Shown here one piece after another: positions 47,273-59,200 of a stretch of 64,000 nucleotides of DNA (within the stretch, counting starts at the first letter, position 1; each line of letters opens with the position of its first letter). Location of the stretch: the NCBI GenBank assembly GCA_002118135.1, contig BDIU01000358.1:186001-250000 (forward strand), given 5' to 3'. This DNA comes from Trebouxia sp. TZW2008 (lineage: Eukaryota; Chlorophyta; Trebouxiophyceae; Trebouxiales; Trebouxiaceae). The notes below the pieces were generated by a model, which was given only the letters and a program-made list of their open reading frames with translations, ran no database searches and had not been told where the DNA came from. The translations under genes were made by a program, and so were the position numbers.

Positions 47273-50200
47273 ATGGCGTTGACGTTTGATAGAGTAGCGC
47301 CGCGACAGATCGCACACTGCCCTTGCCGCTCGCTGAGCGTCCGCCCCAAGGCGTCCTCACCAGCGGCTCGAGTACAAAGAAACAGTCAGCTACGCACAAG
47401 GCAGAACTTGCCGTCGCGGCCATGCCGTCTAAGCGCCAGTCAAGATGGCAAACAAAGCCAAAAAAGCCAGCAAGGCCCTCAGGTGAGCCCGTGAACGGTC
47501 TGCAGGGTCGACACGGGCGTGCAAAGTCATGCACTGCAGCAAACTATGCTTCCTGATCTGCAGCAACCAGAGGTGCAGCCCGAATCTATCCCCACGGATG
47601 AGGCCACTGAGGCAGATGAGACATTTCCTGCTACACCGCCCGCTGCTGACGCCAGGTCAGCTTTGTCCACATGCTGTAGGAATGCATGTCCTGCAATTAT
47701 ACCTTTGCATGCTGTACGCTCCGGAATCTATCACTCAATGTGGACCCTGCTGCTATGCCTGTTCACCCGCCCTCCTTGCTTGACAGTGCATTGGTCTTGT
47801 TGCAGCGCGCCTCAGGCCAGCGGCAAAGCCCAAACAGACAGCAAATTCAAACAGGGTCCTCAGCCACCAAAGCCAAAAGGCCAACCTGATTATGACAAAG
47901 CAGGTCCCCTTGCAGACTGGCTGAGGGATGCTGCAAAAGAAATGAAAAAACAGGGTGTCAACCATAAGTTCACTGTAAGATCTCAGTCTGCTGATGCCAC
48001 TCGCCTTTTCTGACTGACATCTGCAATAGACTAGCTCTGCAGCACTGGCATGCATCATGCATCAGGCGTCATTGCAAGCATTGACAATTGACAGCATGAA
48101 CACCACTCCTCAAGCCATGGCATCCCTCAAACACTCACAGTTGAAAGCATGTCAATTGTCATGATTGTTTCCATCATTTTTGTCAAGTCACTCTCTCACA
48201 GTTGCCATAAGTTTGTTGATACAGAGCGGCTTCCTAGAAGAGCTTGCGCAAGTGTGGCTTGCATAATTGACATACAACAGCATCTTGATCCTTGAGAAAC
48301 CTATGTGTCAAGTTGCCTGTTCTCACTTGCCATGAATCTCGTGCTGCAGGACAGCTTCTTGGGAGAGCTTGTGGATGAATTCTCAATGCAGATGGCTGCG
48401 ACAGAAGCCACACATGCTCAGGCACAAGTGGCTGCAGCAACAGCTTTGCAAGTCAGCAAGGACCAGTATATCAGGCTCAATGCTGACTTTGAGAACTTTA
48501 GGCGACGGACAGTGAGCACTTTCAGCAGACTTGTGTGCATGCCTGTTTACATTTATATGTCGGGGCAGAGCAGCGCCAGTGTCTCTTGAAGTGGAATTAG
48601 TGCATAAGAAGCAGAGCAGTGCCTGATGTGTAATAGCAAGTAGATTTGATGTTTGATATGCTGTTCACATGCTGTTGTGTCGCCCAGCCTGGTTGAGTTC
48701 ATGGGCATGGTCTGGAATGAGCACAGTAACGCCAAGTGAGAACCACTAATTGTCATCTGCCATTGCGCCAACAACTTTGTTGGCCCAATGGTCTCTGCTG
48801 TTGATGGGCTGTACTGGTCCTTTGCCTCTCAATGTCCCTGTTGATGCTCTCTGCAAAATTGGTTGGCAACCAGGTGCATGTCCTGTTCTCAATGCTGTAC
48901 TAGCGTAGCATCTGTACAGGAATGTGTGATTGGTTAGACTACAGTGATGACTCTTAAAGAACGCTAATAGCTAAAGATTGCCTCTTGCTCCTGCACTCAC
49001 ACCTCAGGCCATAAGTATTGAGATCTTGCAGGCTGGAGAGAAGCTGTCCCTCAGAGACAGCACCAAGGGAGATGTCATCATGAAGCTGGTGCCCTTGATA
49101 GACAACTTTGAGGCGGCCAAAAATGCTGTCAAGGTCCAGTCAGACGCAGAGCAGAAGATTGTGGACTCATACCAGGTTGGCTGCCCTTAACATTGGTGTG
49201 TATCCATAGATTCTGGCCCATGACCATGCCTTGTGCTGCTCTGCAGCTGGCAGCAATCTGCACTTGCAGGAGTCCTCTACAAAGTCCCCTTCTACAATTC
49301 ACATGCAACAGAACATTCCAATTGATTCATAAAAGCTAAACTTCAGAAGCTTTGAGTCAAAAAGCGCAAAACTTTTTTTGAGGTAAAGCCTTTTCTGTCC
49401 CTCTGTACCCCAAGGGGGAGAGTTGTACCTCAAAAGAGTTTCTCAGAAACAATAACCTATCTTGCGCTGAAATGTTTGATGACAAACATTCTGGGATTTC
49501 CCCTTTCTGCAAGTGCCAAAATGGCTGTTGGTCAGCAGTGGCAGCCTATGCTGCTTGCATTGGCATGTATTGTTACAGCTCTGCTGCCTCTCATGTCATG
49601 CTAAGGGGTAAAAGGGTTGCAGAGAGAAGTCATAGCATGACAAGCACACCTCGCTGCACCAATATTATTCAAGTACCACTGGGGCTTGAGGCTGCACCTG
49701 TTGCAGTCATGCAGCAGTGGGGCTGTTACTGCTTGCACTGCTGCAGCGGCCTGAGTCTGCATCTGGCTGTTGCTCAGCAGTGGTGGCCCATGCTGCTTGC
49801 ACTGGCATGCATTGTTACAGCTTTGCCGCCTCTCATGCCATGCTGATGCCATGCTAAGGGGCAAAGGGGGTGCCTACAGCTTGACAAGCACACATCACTG
49901 CACTACTATCGTTCAAGTACTGCTGGGGCTTGAGTCTGCACCTATTCACACAACAGTGGAGCTGGTGTTGCTTGCTCTGCTGCAGTGGCTTGATGGCAAA
50001 CACAGACTGTACTGACTCTGCCTGGCTTCTGCAGCCAAGCACATTTGCTGTTTGCCTGTGGTGACAACAGCAAGTATGCTCTCCTGCCGAAGCCATGCAA
50101 AAGCTGCACAGCATCTTGTGGTGATCACAACGCTTCAGCAATAGCACATTCAAAGCGCATGTGGATGCTTTGAATTTGCGTCAGTGTCCCAGCATGCAAG

Positions 50201-52628
50201 GACCTCTCCGCCCTCCATGTCCAACATAAACGGTTTAGGTCAGCTCCTGATCGAACTGGTTGGAGACAGTTGATTGCTTCTGTACATACCTAGATGGGCC
50301 TGCGGAGCCTGCCTAGCCCCACGTTTACAATGAATGAAATGAATGATTGTATACTTGTTGCTGCACTTGTTTGGCACAGCTCTTGGTGGTCGCACTGCTG
50401 TAGCACCCTGTATGGCAAGCAAGGGCTGCCTTGCTTTTGCCTGGCTTGTGTAGTACAGCATATTTGCTGCTTGACTGCGGTGAAAGCAGCGGACATGCTC
50501 TTCTGCATAGGCCACGCAAAAGCAATTCAGTTTGCAGTGCCATCGGAGCACTACAGCAGAACAAGTGAAGCCACCATGTATCAATATGTCAGACTGCATG
50601 AGTGGACCTGCAGTCCAGTTGCAGCATGATCTACCCTTACTCAAGTAGTCTGAAGTTATACAGTGTAGCTTTGGCGTTCTCTTAAAGCTGGCTTGTCATT
50701 GCAATACTTTGCATGGAGCTCCACCTTTCCTGTCACCCAAACAATGTGTGCTTCGACCTCATCATTCATTTATTCATTCATTGTAAACGTGGGTTAGCCA
50801 GGCTCAGCAGGCCCATCCAGGTACGTACAGAAGCAATCAACTGTCTCCCAGTCGGATCATGTGCTAAACTAAACCAGTTATATTGGACTTACAAAGCACT
50901 TGTTTATGACAACGCAGCTTCTGCATTTGAATGAGTTTGGCAACTGATATTGCGCTACAATGATAACATCAGATCAGCTGCACAGTGAATACAGCGGGTC
51001 CAATGTGTGTATCGCTCAGCGCTGCATCTTACTTTGTGAGGCCTGTCTGTGTTCATTCTGCAGGGTTTGTACAAGCAGATGGTCCAGGCCTTCAAGGATC
51101 CGGGAGTTAGAGGCAGTACCTGGCGTGGGTCACCCTTTCAACCCCAACTTTCACGAATGTGTCACCTCAGAAGCATTACCAACAAAAAACGGCATTACAT
51201 GTTCTGGCACAAAGTGCTAGGTGCGCGTGCATCTTGCAGGGTTTGTACAAGCAAATGCTTGAGGCCTTTTGGGATCTGGGTGTAGAAGCAGTGCTTGGGT
51301 CGCCTTGCAGAGTCAGCATGCTTACAGTGAGAGCAGCTTAGTACTGTAGCATCATACTAGTATCTGATCCCCTTCAGTGTTGCTCTTGCAGGGTCTATAC
51401 AAGCAGATGGTCCAGGCCTTCAGGGATCTGGGGGTGGAGGCAGTACCCGGGGTGGGTCACCCCTTTGACCCCAACTTCCATGAGGCCATTATGCAGGAAC
51501 CCAATGATGATGTGCCTGACGGTACAATCTTGCAGGAGTTCAGGAAGGGCTTCCAGTGTGGCGATCGCCTCCTGAGAGCAGCCATGGTCAAGGTAGCTCT
51601 CATACTCGTGTTTGCTGCTGCTGCTGCTGCTGCTGCTCATTGTTATCATCATCAGCATAGGTCCCAGCAGTGTTGCTTTCAGCAGTAGCAGTAGTGCAGC
51701 AAAGAATATGGCTTCCAGTGTGTCCTCTTGAGAGCAGCCATGGTCAAGGTAGCTTTCCCATACTTTGCTGTCGTTCTCGTCATAAGTAGTGTATGTATCA
51801 CACCATCGTTTTATCAGAAAAAGTAGCCGTTGCAGTTCTGGTCAGCTTCCAGTGCGGTGGTCACCTCTGCCAGCAGCCATGGTCAAGCTGCGGTTCTTGT
51901 GTTCTTATTCTGATGCGCAATATCAGTTTTGTTGTGACTGTCACTGTCAATGCAATCCTCACTATGGTTGTCATTGCTATTCCCATTGCCATATCCGTCG
52001 TCATGATCAAGGCTTTCTGTGTCACAGCGCTTGTGCCTTTTCAGGCTTGCATGCATGCAGCTGTTGTCATATACTTGTTTGGGTCATGTTGCTGAGATCT
52101 GCCATATGTCATCTACTGCTGAGCACTGGCCAACTGCATGCAAGCTATGTGCATTCTGCAGCAGTGCAGTCAAATGCTGACATGCTTTTGTTTTTCTCGC
52201 AACCACAGTGATGCTTGCAAGATAGGCGCCTGCAGATGCTTGCACGCTGCTGCAATATTTCACAACTAACTGTGGTGCTTGCGAATAGTGACTGCAAATG
52301 CTTGTACGCTGCTATGATGTCCAACACCTATTTCTGGCATCATGGCCGATTTTGCAATTGCATTTGCTGCCTAGAAGGTGTCGTTGGGCAGTGAGCAAAT
52401 GAAACAGCCCTACCGCTGTGGTGTCAAGATCCCATAGCTGCAGTTTGGGGCTCTGCTCCCAGATCGCAAACTTATAAAATCACTGAATATGCTGTACAGG
52501 TGTCCTCCAGCGATGTCAACCCAGCTCAAAAGGCTGCTAGCACAGAAGCCGCAGCAAATGGTGATGAAGGTGGCAATATTGAGGTGGAGGATACATCCAC
52601 TGTTGATGCTGGTGCCAAATTTGATTGA
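47273..52628 (+). CDS. grpE: Plastid-type GrpE nucleotide exchange factor
   Basis: Exons 47273-47482, 47564-47655, 47806-47974, 48350-48511, 49032-49175 (or from 49008), 51392-51592 and 52500-52628 agree in phase and give 368 (or 376) aa. The first 70 residues are Arg/Ser/Gln-rich with few acids, resembling a chloroplast transit peptide. GrpE hallmarks follow: the long helix ending YIRLNADFENFRRRT, KGDVIMKLVPLIDNFEAAKN, GLYKQMVQAFRDLGV, GHPFDPNFHEAI and DGTILQEFRKGFQCGDRLLR-AAMVKV. It should release ADP from a stromal Hsp70, as Chlamydomonas CGE1 does; a mitochondrial location cannot be excluded from sequence alone. The C-terminal tail is acidic. Intron 5 (over 2 kb) contains two interspersed repeats and extra copies of exon 6. 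Confidence 0.92.
48218..48258 (+). repeat. Decayed copy of the start of GrpE exon 4
   Basis: The stretch cagagcggcttcctagaagagcttg, about 125 bp upstream of exon 4, aligns with the exon start caggacagcttcttgggagagcttg with about six differences. It has no open continuation or donor. It is short, so chance is not fully excluded. Confidence 0.5.
50232..50347 (+). repeat. Short interspersed repeat, copy B
   Basis: It aligns with copy A over its whole length (ggtttaggtcagc, gatcgaactggttggagacagttgattgcttctgta, then gcctgcctagccccacgttta) and ends in an atgaatgaaatgaatga tail. It lies inside GrpE intron 5. Confidence 0.8.
50761..50876 (-). repeat. Short interspersed repeat, copy C
   Basis: The element is inverted relative to copies A and B. 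On the plus strand it starts with the tail (cattcatttattcattcatt), then gtaaacgtgggttagccaggctcagcaggcccat and gtacagaagcaatcaactgtctcc. It is about 415 bp from copy B, so the pair could fold into a hairpin in the GrpE pre-mRNA. Confidence 0.8.
51055..51330 (+). repeat. Two upstream partial copies of GrpE exon 6
   Basis: Copies of the exon 6 start with its acceptor lie at 51064 (gcag|ggtttgtacaagcagatggt) and 51240 (gcag|ggtttgtacaagcaaatgct), before the real exon at 51392. The first aligns for about 110 bp, including the HPFDPNFHE region, but carries frame-disrupting changes. The second aligns for about 65 bp. Neither is followed by a credible donor in the GrpE frame. Confidence 0.88.
51700..51895 (+). 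repeat. Two downstream partial copies of GrpE exon 6's 3' end
   Basis: The end of exon 6 with its donor (cttccagtgtggcgatcg ... gcagccatggtcaag|gtagct) is echoed at about 51710-51758 (gcttccagtgtgtcctcttgagagcagccatggtcaaggtagct) and 51845-51890 (gcttccagtgcggtggtcacctctgccagcagccatggtcaag). So the 5' end of the exon is copied upstream and the 3' end downstream. Confidence 0.85.
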
Positions 52629-52864
52629 TACAGTTGCAATCACACCTGCAGAAACAGTGGCAAACAGACTTGCAAACACAGTTGCTCACATAGTTGTTCG
52701 CATACACATGTGGGCACAATTGCAATGACAGTCATTGTGAGTGTGCAATCAGGATACAGTCAGGACAAAACCTGTTGCTTGTGCATGGCATGTCAGTACA
52801 TTGGTTTGCTGGAAAGGGTTTATGGAGTCAAGCAGCGTGCAGACTCTGCAGCCCTTGCAATTGC

Positions 52865-52869
52865 TGTAA
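52865..52869 (+). terminator. TGTAA, possible polyadenylation signal
   Basis: TGTAA lies about 237 bp after the GrpE stop codon, a reasonable distance for a chlorophyte polyadenylation signal. Position is the only support. Confidence 0.35.
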
Positions 52870-53260
52870 ACTAAAGTGTGATTTTGCCGAAGTGCGGGCT
52901 GCATCAGCGCAGCTTTTCATTTTCCAAACCCCTGACAGCGCATTTGCAAGGGCGGCAGTACTGGCATCAATCAAAGCACTAGACAGCAACAGCATCAACG
53001 CATAGCACTTCAATGTTGGCATGCCGCTAGCGCCACGAAATACTCGCCTTACCTCCAACATGACATCAAAGATCTTTCAGATGGGGCCCACGTGCATAAA
53101 AATGCGATCAGGTTGCGGTCGACCTTCGCAGTCAAAGCGACCAGCATCCTTTTGGTTGCAAGGGGTCGGACCGCTCGTATTGCACGCCAGTGCTTGCAAA
53201 TTCTGGTCTGGCTATCTGATTGCGCAATTGCGTGCCGTCTGGATATCTGCCGTGCGCCTT

Positions 53261-56200
53261 ATGCTGGACGTTGCGATCGTTGGAGGTGGGCCTGCCGGCC
53301 TGACTTGCGCTGCAGCAGTCGTCGCTGCTTTGGGTCAGGAATGTAGTGTGAAGGTACTTTTCCTAGATCCTCTCGACTGTTTGATCATGTTGGCGGACAG
53401 CAGCTTACGCTCACAAGTACAGAGGGTCGCCACGTATTTACACATGTACCGCCCCCGGGTCAGCGCTGAAACGACAGCACCGGCTGCATGCTGCAGGTGT
53501 TTGAGAGCTATGAGCAGTACAAACCGCAAGGTGCGGGGGTGGGCGTGATGGAGAATGGCCAAAGTGCACTTGAGGCAATCAGTCCAGAGCTGCTTGCACA
53601 GTGGGTAGTGCACAATCCCACATCAGCAGCGACATCGCAGTTTTGCCTACTACATGTGCAGATGAGCACTTGTTGCAAAGCAATTTCCACAATTTGATGT
53701 GATGTGACCTTGCAGTGTCATACACACACGGCTGTAGCAGCAACTGCTCACGCACTCCCAATAAATGTCATCATCGTTACAAAACTTCATGCTGATGCAA
53801 TGCACAGGCATCAGCCGCCGCAATTGCGTTGCATCATTTGCAATTCACAGTTTTCAGGTGACAAACCAAAGCGCTTGACAAGACAAGCTGATGAACCCTG
53901 ACAGCCTTCAGAACACCAAATCTTCATACGGACTGAGCTGCCCACTTTGATCTGTATTGTCCATTCGCCGCTCAATTTCCTAAGCCCATATAGTGCCCAA
54001 AGAAACAGCTGTTGTGCAAACTCTACTTATTTAGCACATCTCTCTGTCACCTTTGCTCTGAAGAACATTTATGAGCTGCCCATGTTGGTTTTGGACTGCA
54101 CAGCAGTTGTCACTGTGGGCGCAATATTGTCTTGATGAACAGCAACATGAAGAGTCCAATGTCACTAATCTGTACGTATGGTATATGACTTATCAGTACT
54201 CAAAAGCATCTCTTCGCTATGTTTGCAGATTCAGGTCACATGGTGTGGTAGGATACGGAGGCTTTTATGACTTGAAGGGTGAGAAGACTCTGTCTTTTAG
54301 CTCCTTTGAAAAGGTGGCAGCAGCAAAAGCAGCAAGCAATGGCAAGGAAAAGACGCCATTCATTTTGGGTTGGCACGAAGTCCGGCATTTGCTGCATCAT
54401 TCTCTCCCCATAGGGACTGTGGAATTTGGGGCTCAGGTGACAATTCTTGTCTTTTTGTGCTTGTACAAGTTTGCTGCTGTGTGTTTTCTTGCCCCCAGGC
54501 ACTTTGGACTGGCATTTGATTATTGTTCAGGTGTGATTGTGCAGTTTTACTTTCTTACTGTGTCATTTCCTGCCCCAAGAAATTGTGGCTTTGCAAGCAG
54601 GCGTTCCTCTGTGAGCAACGGCTTCTACTGTGCTGCTGCAGTATTTTTGCCATGCTTATGATGATGGTTCTGTCTACATGTAGCAACAAATATTGATACC
54701 AACGTTACAATCATCAACGAAAATTGCAGCACTGTTTGCAACAAGTTGCCAGGTTCTCTCTGCTAGCCGTCTCAGATTTGTCATATGCTATCGAAACACA
54801 AGGGCTCTAGCAGACACCGTTGTGGCTGCAAAAGCATATACTGTTATTTGCATTGTCAACACTACCAGCCTCTGACTGATGCTAGCGCTCTTTTTTGGTT
54901 CAGGTCTCGCACTATGACGAGTCAGAAGGTGGTGTGGTGCTTCACTACGAGCATGGTCGGCCAAGTGTGCATGCCAAAGTACTGATAGGAGCTGATGGCT
55001 ACTTTTCCCTGTGGTCCTGTCAGAAGTCTGCTGTGATGCCTGACATGCTAACAGACAATGACTGATGTTCATTCTGACTCAGGTCTCTCACTACAAGGAG
55101 TGTGAAGATGGTGTGGTATTGCACTTCAAGCCTGGTCGCCCAAGTGTGTGTGCCAAAGTTCTGATAGGAGCAGATGGCTATTTCTCCAAAGTCAGGCAGT
55201 GTTGCTTGAATGATGGACCACCCCAATTTGCTGTAGGTGACCTGCCTTTGCTTTTGCCTTTGCCCGTGCCCCTGCCCTTGACCTTACGTCCTGCCCTGCC
55301 CTGCCCTGCCCTTGGCCTGCTCAACTTGAAGCATGGTCAGTCACCTGAATATGCTCACATCAACACGTTGGCATATACACTTGACTGACCATGCATTAAG
55401 TGTTGATAGGAGCTAATGGTATCTCCAAAGTCAGGCAGTGCTGCTTGGGTCATGGACCACCCCAACTTGCTGTGAGTTGCCTGGCCAAGTTGCTATCTTG
55501 TCCTGCCCTGCTGTTGCCTTGTGAAGGCCTTCCCCTGCCCTGCCCTGCCCTCCCCTGCCCTGCCCTTGCCATGCTTAACTTGAAGCATGGGCAGTCCAGC
55601 ATACATGCCAAAGTACTGATAGGAGCAGACGGCTATTTCTCCACAGTCAGGCAGTGCTGCTTGCATGACAAACCACCCCATTTCGCTGTGTGTGCCCTGT
55701 GAAATCCTGCCCCTGCCCCTGCCCCTGCCCCTGCCCCTGCCTTGCTTCATGCCAACATTGCTCAACATTGATGCATCTGACCTTCTTTGTTATGTTCCAT
55801 TCTGGGTTGTTCACGCTAGCTTGCTGGCTGATTGATTCCTTTGCACAACGTGATAAATGTCAACCTCGTGGATTGCATCAGCTTGAGGCGCTCAGCAGAC
55901 AGTTGCAGGAAGCTGCCTTGTCAAGTGAATATGCTGCAATCAGCCATCATGCAGTCAAGCCAGTGACTCGATGGTGGAAAGCTCATTTGCTGTGCAGGAC
56001 AGAGTCATTTGGCGGGCCAGATTTGGGTGGATGGAGGGACTGCCAGAGCCTAGTGAAGAGTAAGCTTCCTGCTGCTTTGTTTTGAAGCATGTTTCACTCC
56101 AAAAGGCAGGCTCTGCCCTGCCCTGCCTGCCCTGCCTGCCCTGCCCTGCCCTGCCCTGCCCTGCCCTGACCTGAGTATGCACACATCATTGCTGCATGTG

Positions 56201-59200
56201 TATGTAATGGTTGAGCATGCTATCAGTGCATGTGAGTCATTCATGCTGGAGATAGCAACATTCAAGATTCATCACCGCATCACCCATGACAAAATGGCTG
56301 TCATGCTGGTGTTGATCAACAATTGAGACGGTGCTCAGTTGATATGCTATATGCGTTTGGTCTCAGACTCGTCTTGACATGCTTGATCAGGGCCTCATGG
56401 TCCGCATCGCTGATGTCATATATAATCTCCAGACGAAGCAATGCATATCAGCTTTGCAGGAACTTCAGATGGTACTTGACTCGCATGATTATGACATACT
56501 CTAGCTAAGTGCCAACTGAAGATGGTACAAGTCTTGTCTTGCTAGGCTTACTCATTCCGCACTTCACAGTACAAACAACAATGTTTTTTAAGCTGGATTG
56601 CAGACCATGAACTCCCTAAGCCCTAGACCCTAGACAAATATTGAAGAATGTCTTGAAATGCTGATGCGTCGCTCACTTGTCAATTGCTCACTTGTCAGTC
56701 AATCAACCAATAGAATTTACAGTCTGGGGCAGGGAGCCACAAGTGACTGATCGGACTTCCTGGCTTGAAAGCACATGTGAATGTGTTTGGCAACCAAAGG
56801 CAACTGATCAGTGTTTGCCTCAAAGACAAGGCAGATGTCCCGCTGATGAAAAGCTGAACCAAACAAAGAAAAGTGTTGATCTCTGATGACACCGTAAAAT
56901 GGGACTTGTAATCCGCCTACTCACCACTACCAACTGCGAGGAACGTAGACAAGCAAAGCAGATGTGACAATCATTGGCAGTTTTGTGTGCTTTGCAGGAA
57001 GCTTAGGTGGTACTTGATCTCACAGCTGTGACACCTCCTAGCTAGAGTGCCTTCACAGCTAACAAATTTTTACAAGCTGGATCTCAGAGCATCCTGGTTC
57101 CTAGACGCTAGACCCTAGACAACCTGTAAAGAATGTTTTGTGTGCTTTGCAGGAACTTCAGGTGGTACAGGGAGCCAGGCAAAGACCCTGGATACAATAT
57201 GTCAGCCATGCTCATGCAGATTGGCACGGTAGAAGAAACTAAAGACCAGTGTTGGTACTGGATTTTGGGGTGCCCTATTGATATAGTCAGGGAAGCTGGA
57301 GTAGACTTTGACCCCTCCTCTAAGGGCATCAAGCCAGTTCAGCAGCAGGACTCTACACAGTCAGCGTTGCAGGTGCGCGGTCTGACTAATCATGATAATA
57401 ATCATTACCCCTTCCAGCACATATGCTAGGTATGTGTGGCCCAAGTCCTGTCTTGCCAGGCAGGCTTGTTGAGCGTCTTTGTAAACATTTCTACAATTCA
57501 ACCTCTACAATTCAACACTTCTTCCTTGCCACTGCAACCTGATTTGTAGGACTGTGATTTGATCTGAGTCACTGTGGCTTGTCAAGCTGCAAGTCTCACC
57601 AGACCAAACGTTTGACACACATGATATTCTAAAAATGGCGCCTGAACTGCTATAAGCATTGCTGATCAGGGGAACAATAAAACTTTCTCCCTGGCAGCTT
57701 GGTTGTCCTTTATTCAAAATTCCGTGTGACAAAGTGAGAAAGAGCATCATGTTCCTTCACCATTTGTCACATGGCATGTTGATGACAGGACCACGCTTCC
57801 ATGCAGATGCAGCTGTAATATCTAGCGTCAAGAACGCGACGCTGAGCGTGTGATTGAGCACGCTTCTTAGTTTAGGAATCACACATTACACAAATCACAC
57901 GGTACGTACACAGGTGCTTGGTGTGTGCAGCTCAAGTCCTTTACCCTGCCGGGAGGCTTGTCCAAAGCACCACGGACGTCTATCGTCTGACAAAGCGCTT
58001 GCTGATCTGCAGGATGCATTGATCATATGAAAGGATTTCACAGGTTCCAAAGAAATGATCATGAGGATGTGGCTGAACGTGCTTCTGCTCTCACCTGACA
58101 GGCAGCAATGGTTTGAGCGTACAACCTGAACGGCTAGTCACACATGTTGCTATAGGTCATACAATGGGGTGCTTGATTCACATCTTGCTGAACAGTCTGG
58201 TGGCCTGCAGAACGCTTTGAAGGTGTTCAAGGACTTCCCAGAATACATCGTCAACATCCTCAAGAACACTGACCCAGCCTTAGTCACTCAGCATGGCTTG
58301 TACATGCGGCCTGATGGAGGGCGACCAAATGCATTAACCAGCAGCCCCCAACCACCCCCAACTCCAAACTCCCAGATCCCTGGTCCCCTTGAGCATCAAT
58401 TTCAGCAGCAGATGGATTGCAGACCTTCAGAACACAGCAATGGCAATTTTTCACAAGATAGAGCGCCTCACTCTCAAAGCACTAGCTACGCCTCACAACC
58501 CTCTAGCAATGATGCTGAGCCTTGTCCCACCCCCTTTGCGCCCCAGCCTGACCCCACCTTCACCCCCATAACGCCTCAGGCAAGCTACAAAGGCTCTGAC
58601 ACCTGCCAGCAGCAGGACTCTGAAACCAATGCCAACCCCCATGTCACTCAGATTGCACCCCAGGCACATTCCCCTTTGGCCTCCCCTGCAGCTGAGGGCA
58701 GTTGTCAGACCCCTGCAAGCTGTGGGCCCCTTGAGGCTGAGGGGTCTGGGGGTTGGGGTAGGGGTAGGGTCACCCTCATTGGTGATGCTGCTCACCCCAC
58801 TATTGCCAATGGTCAGTTCAACTTGCTGCTGCAGTGGGAAGTGTCAACACATTGTATCAGTGTCAAGTTCTGTGATCATGATGGTAATTTCTGCATGCAT
58901 ACATGCATTGCACAAACATCTGTTTTTGATTACCATCTGCAAAGATGTCATGGCAACTGCAAGAGCATGCCGTTCAGATCTCCTTGCACCAGTAGCATGT
59001 CTGCTGGTACATGTGCATGCGCCGTTCCTCATTTTCTTGAGCATGTGGCATCTCGCTGATGCTCTTGTAGCGATCCTTCCGCGACTTGAACCAATGATCT
59101 GTTGATGCGCTATCCGCCACCTTAACCCCTTGGCTGAAAGGAGGATTTCCGATGTGGACCCATTAATTCCGTTTCCCATGTAACCCAACCGTCACAGCTC

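Larger units (their letters stand above)
49176..51391 (+). other. Long GrpE intron 5
   Basis: At about 2.2 kb this is the largest intron of the gene. It holds loose repeats of a ttgcactgctgcagcgg / gctgcttgcactggcatg type (49540-50010), two copies of the interspersed repeat in opposite orientation, and two partial copies of exon 6. Open frames here on both strands look like noise. Confidence 0.6.
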
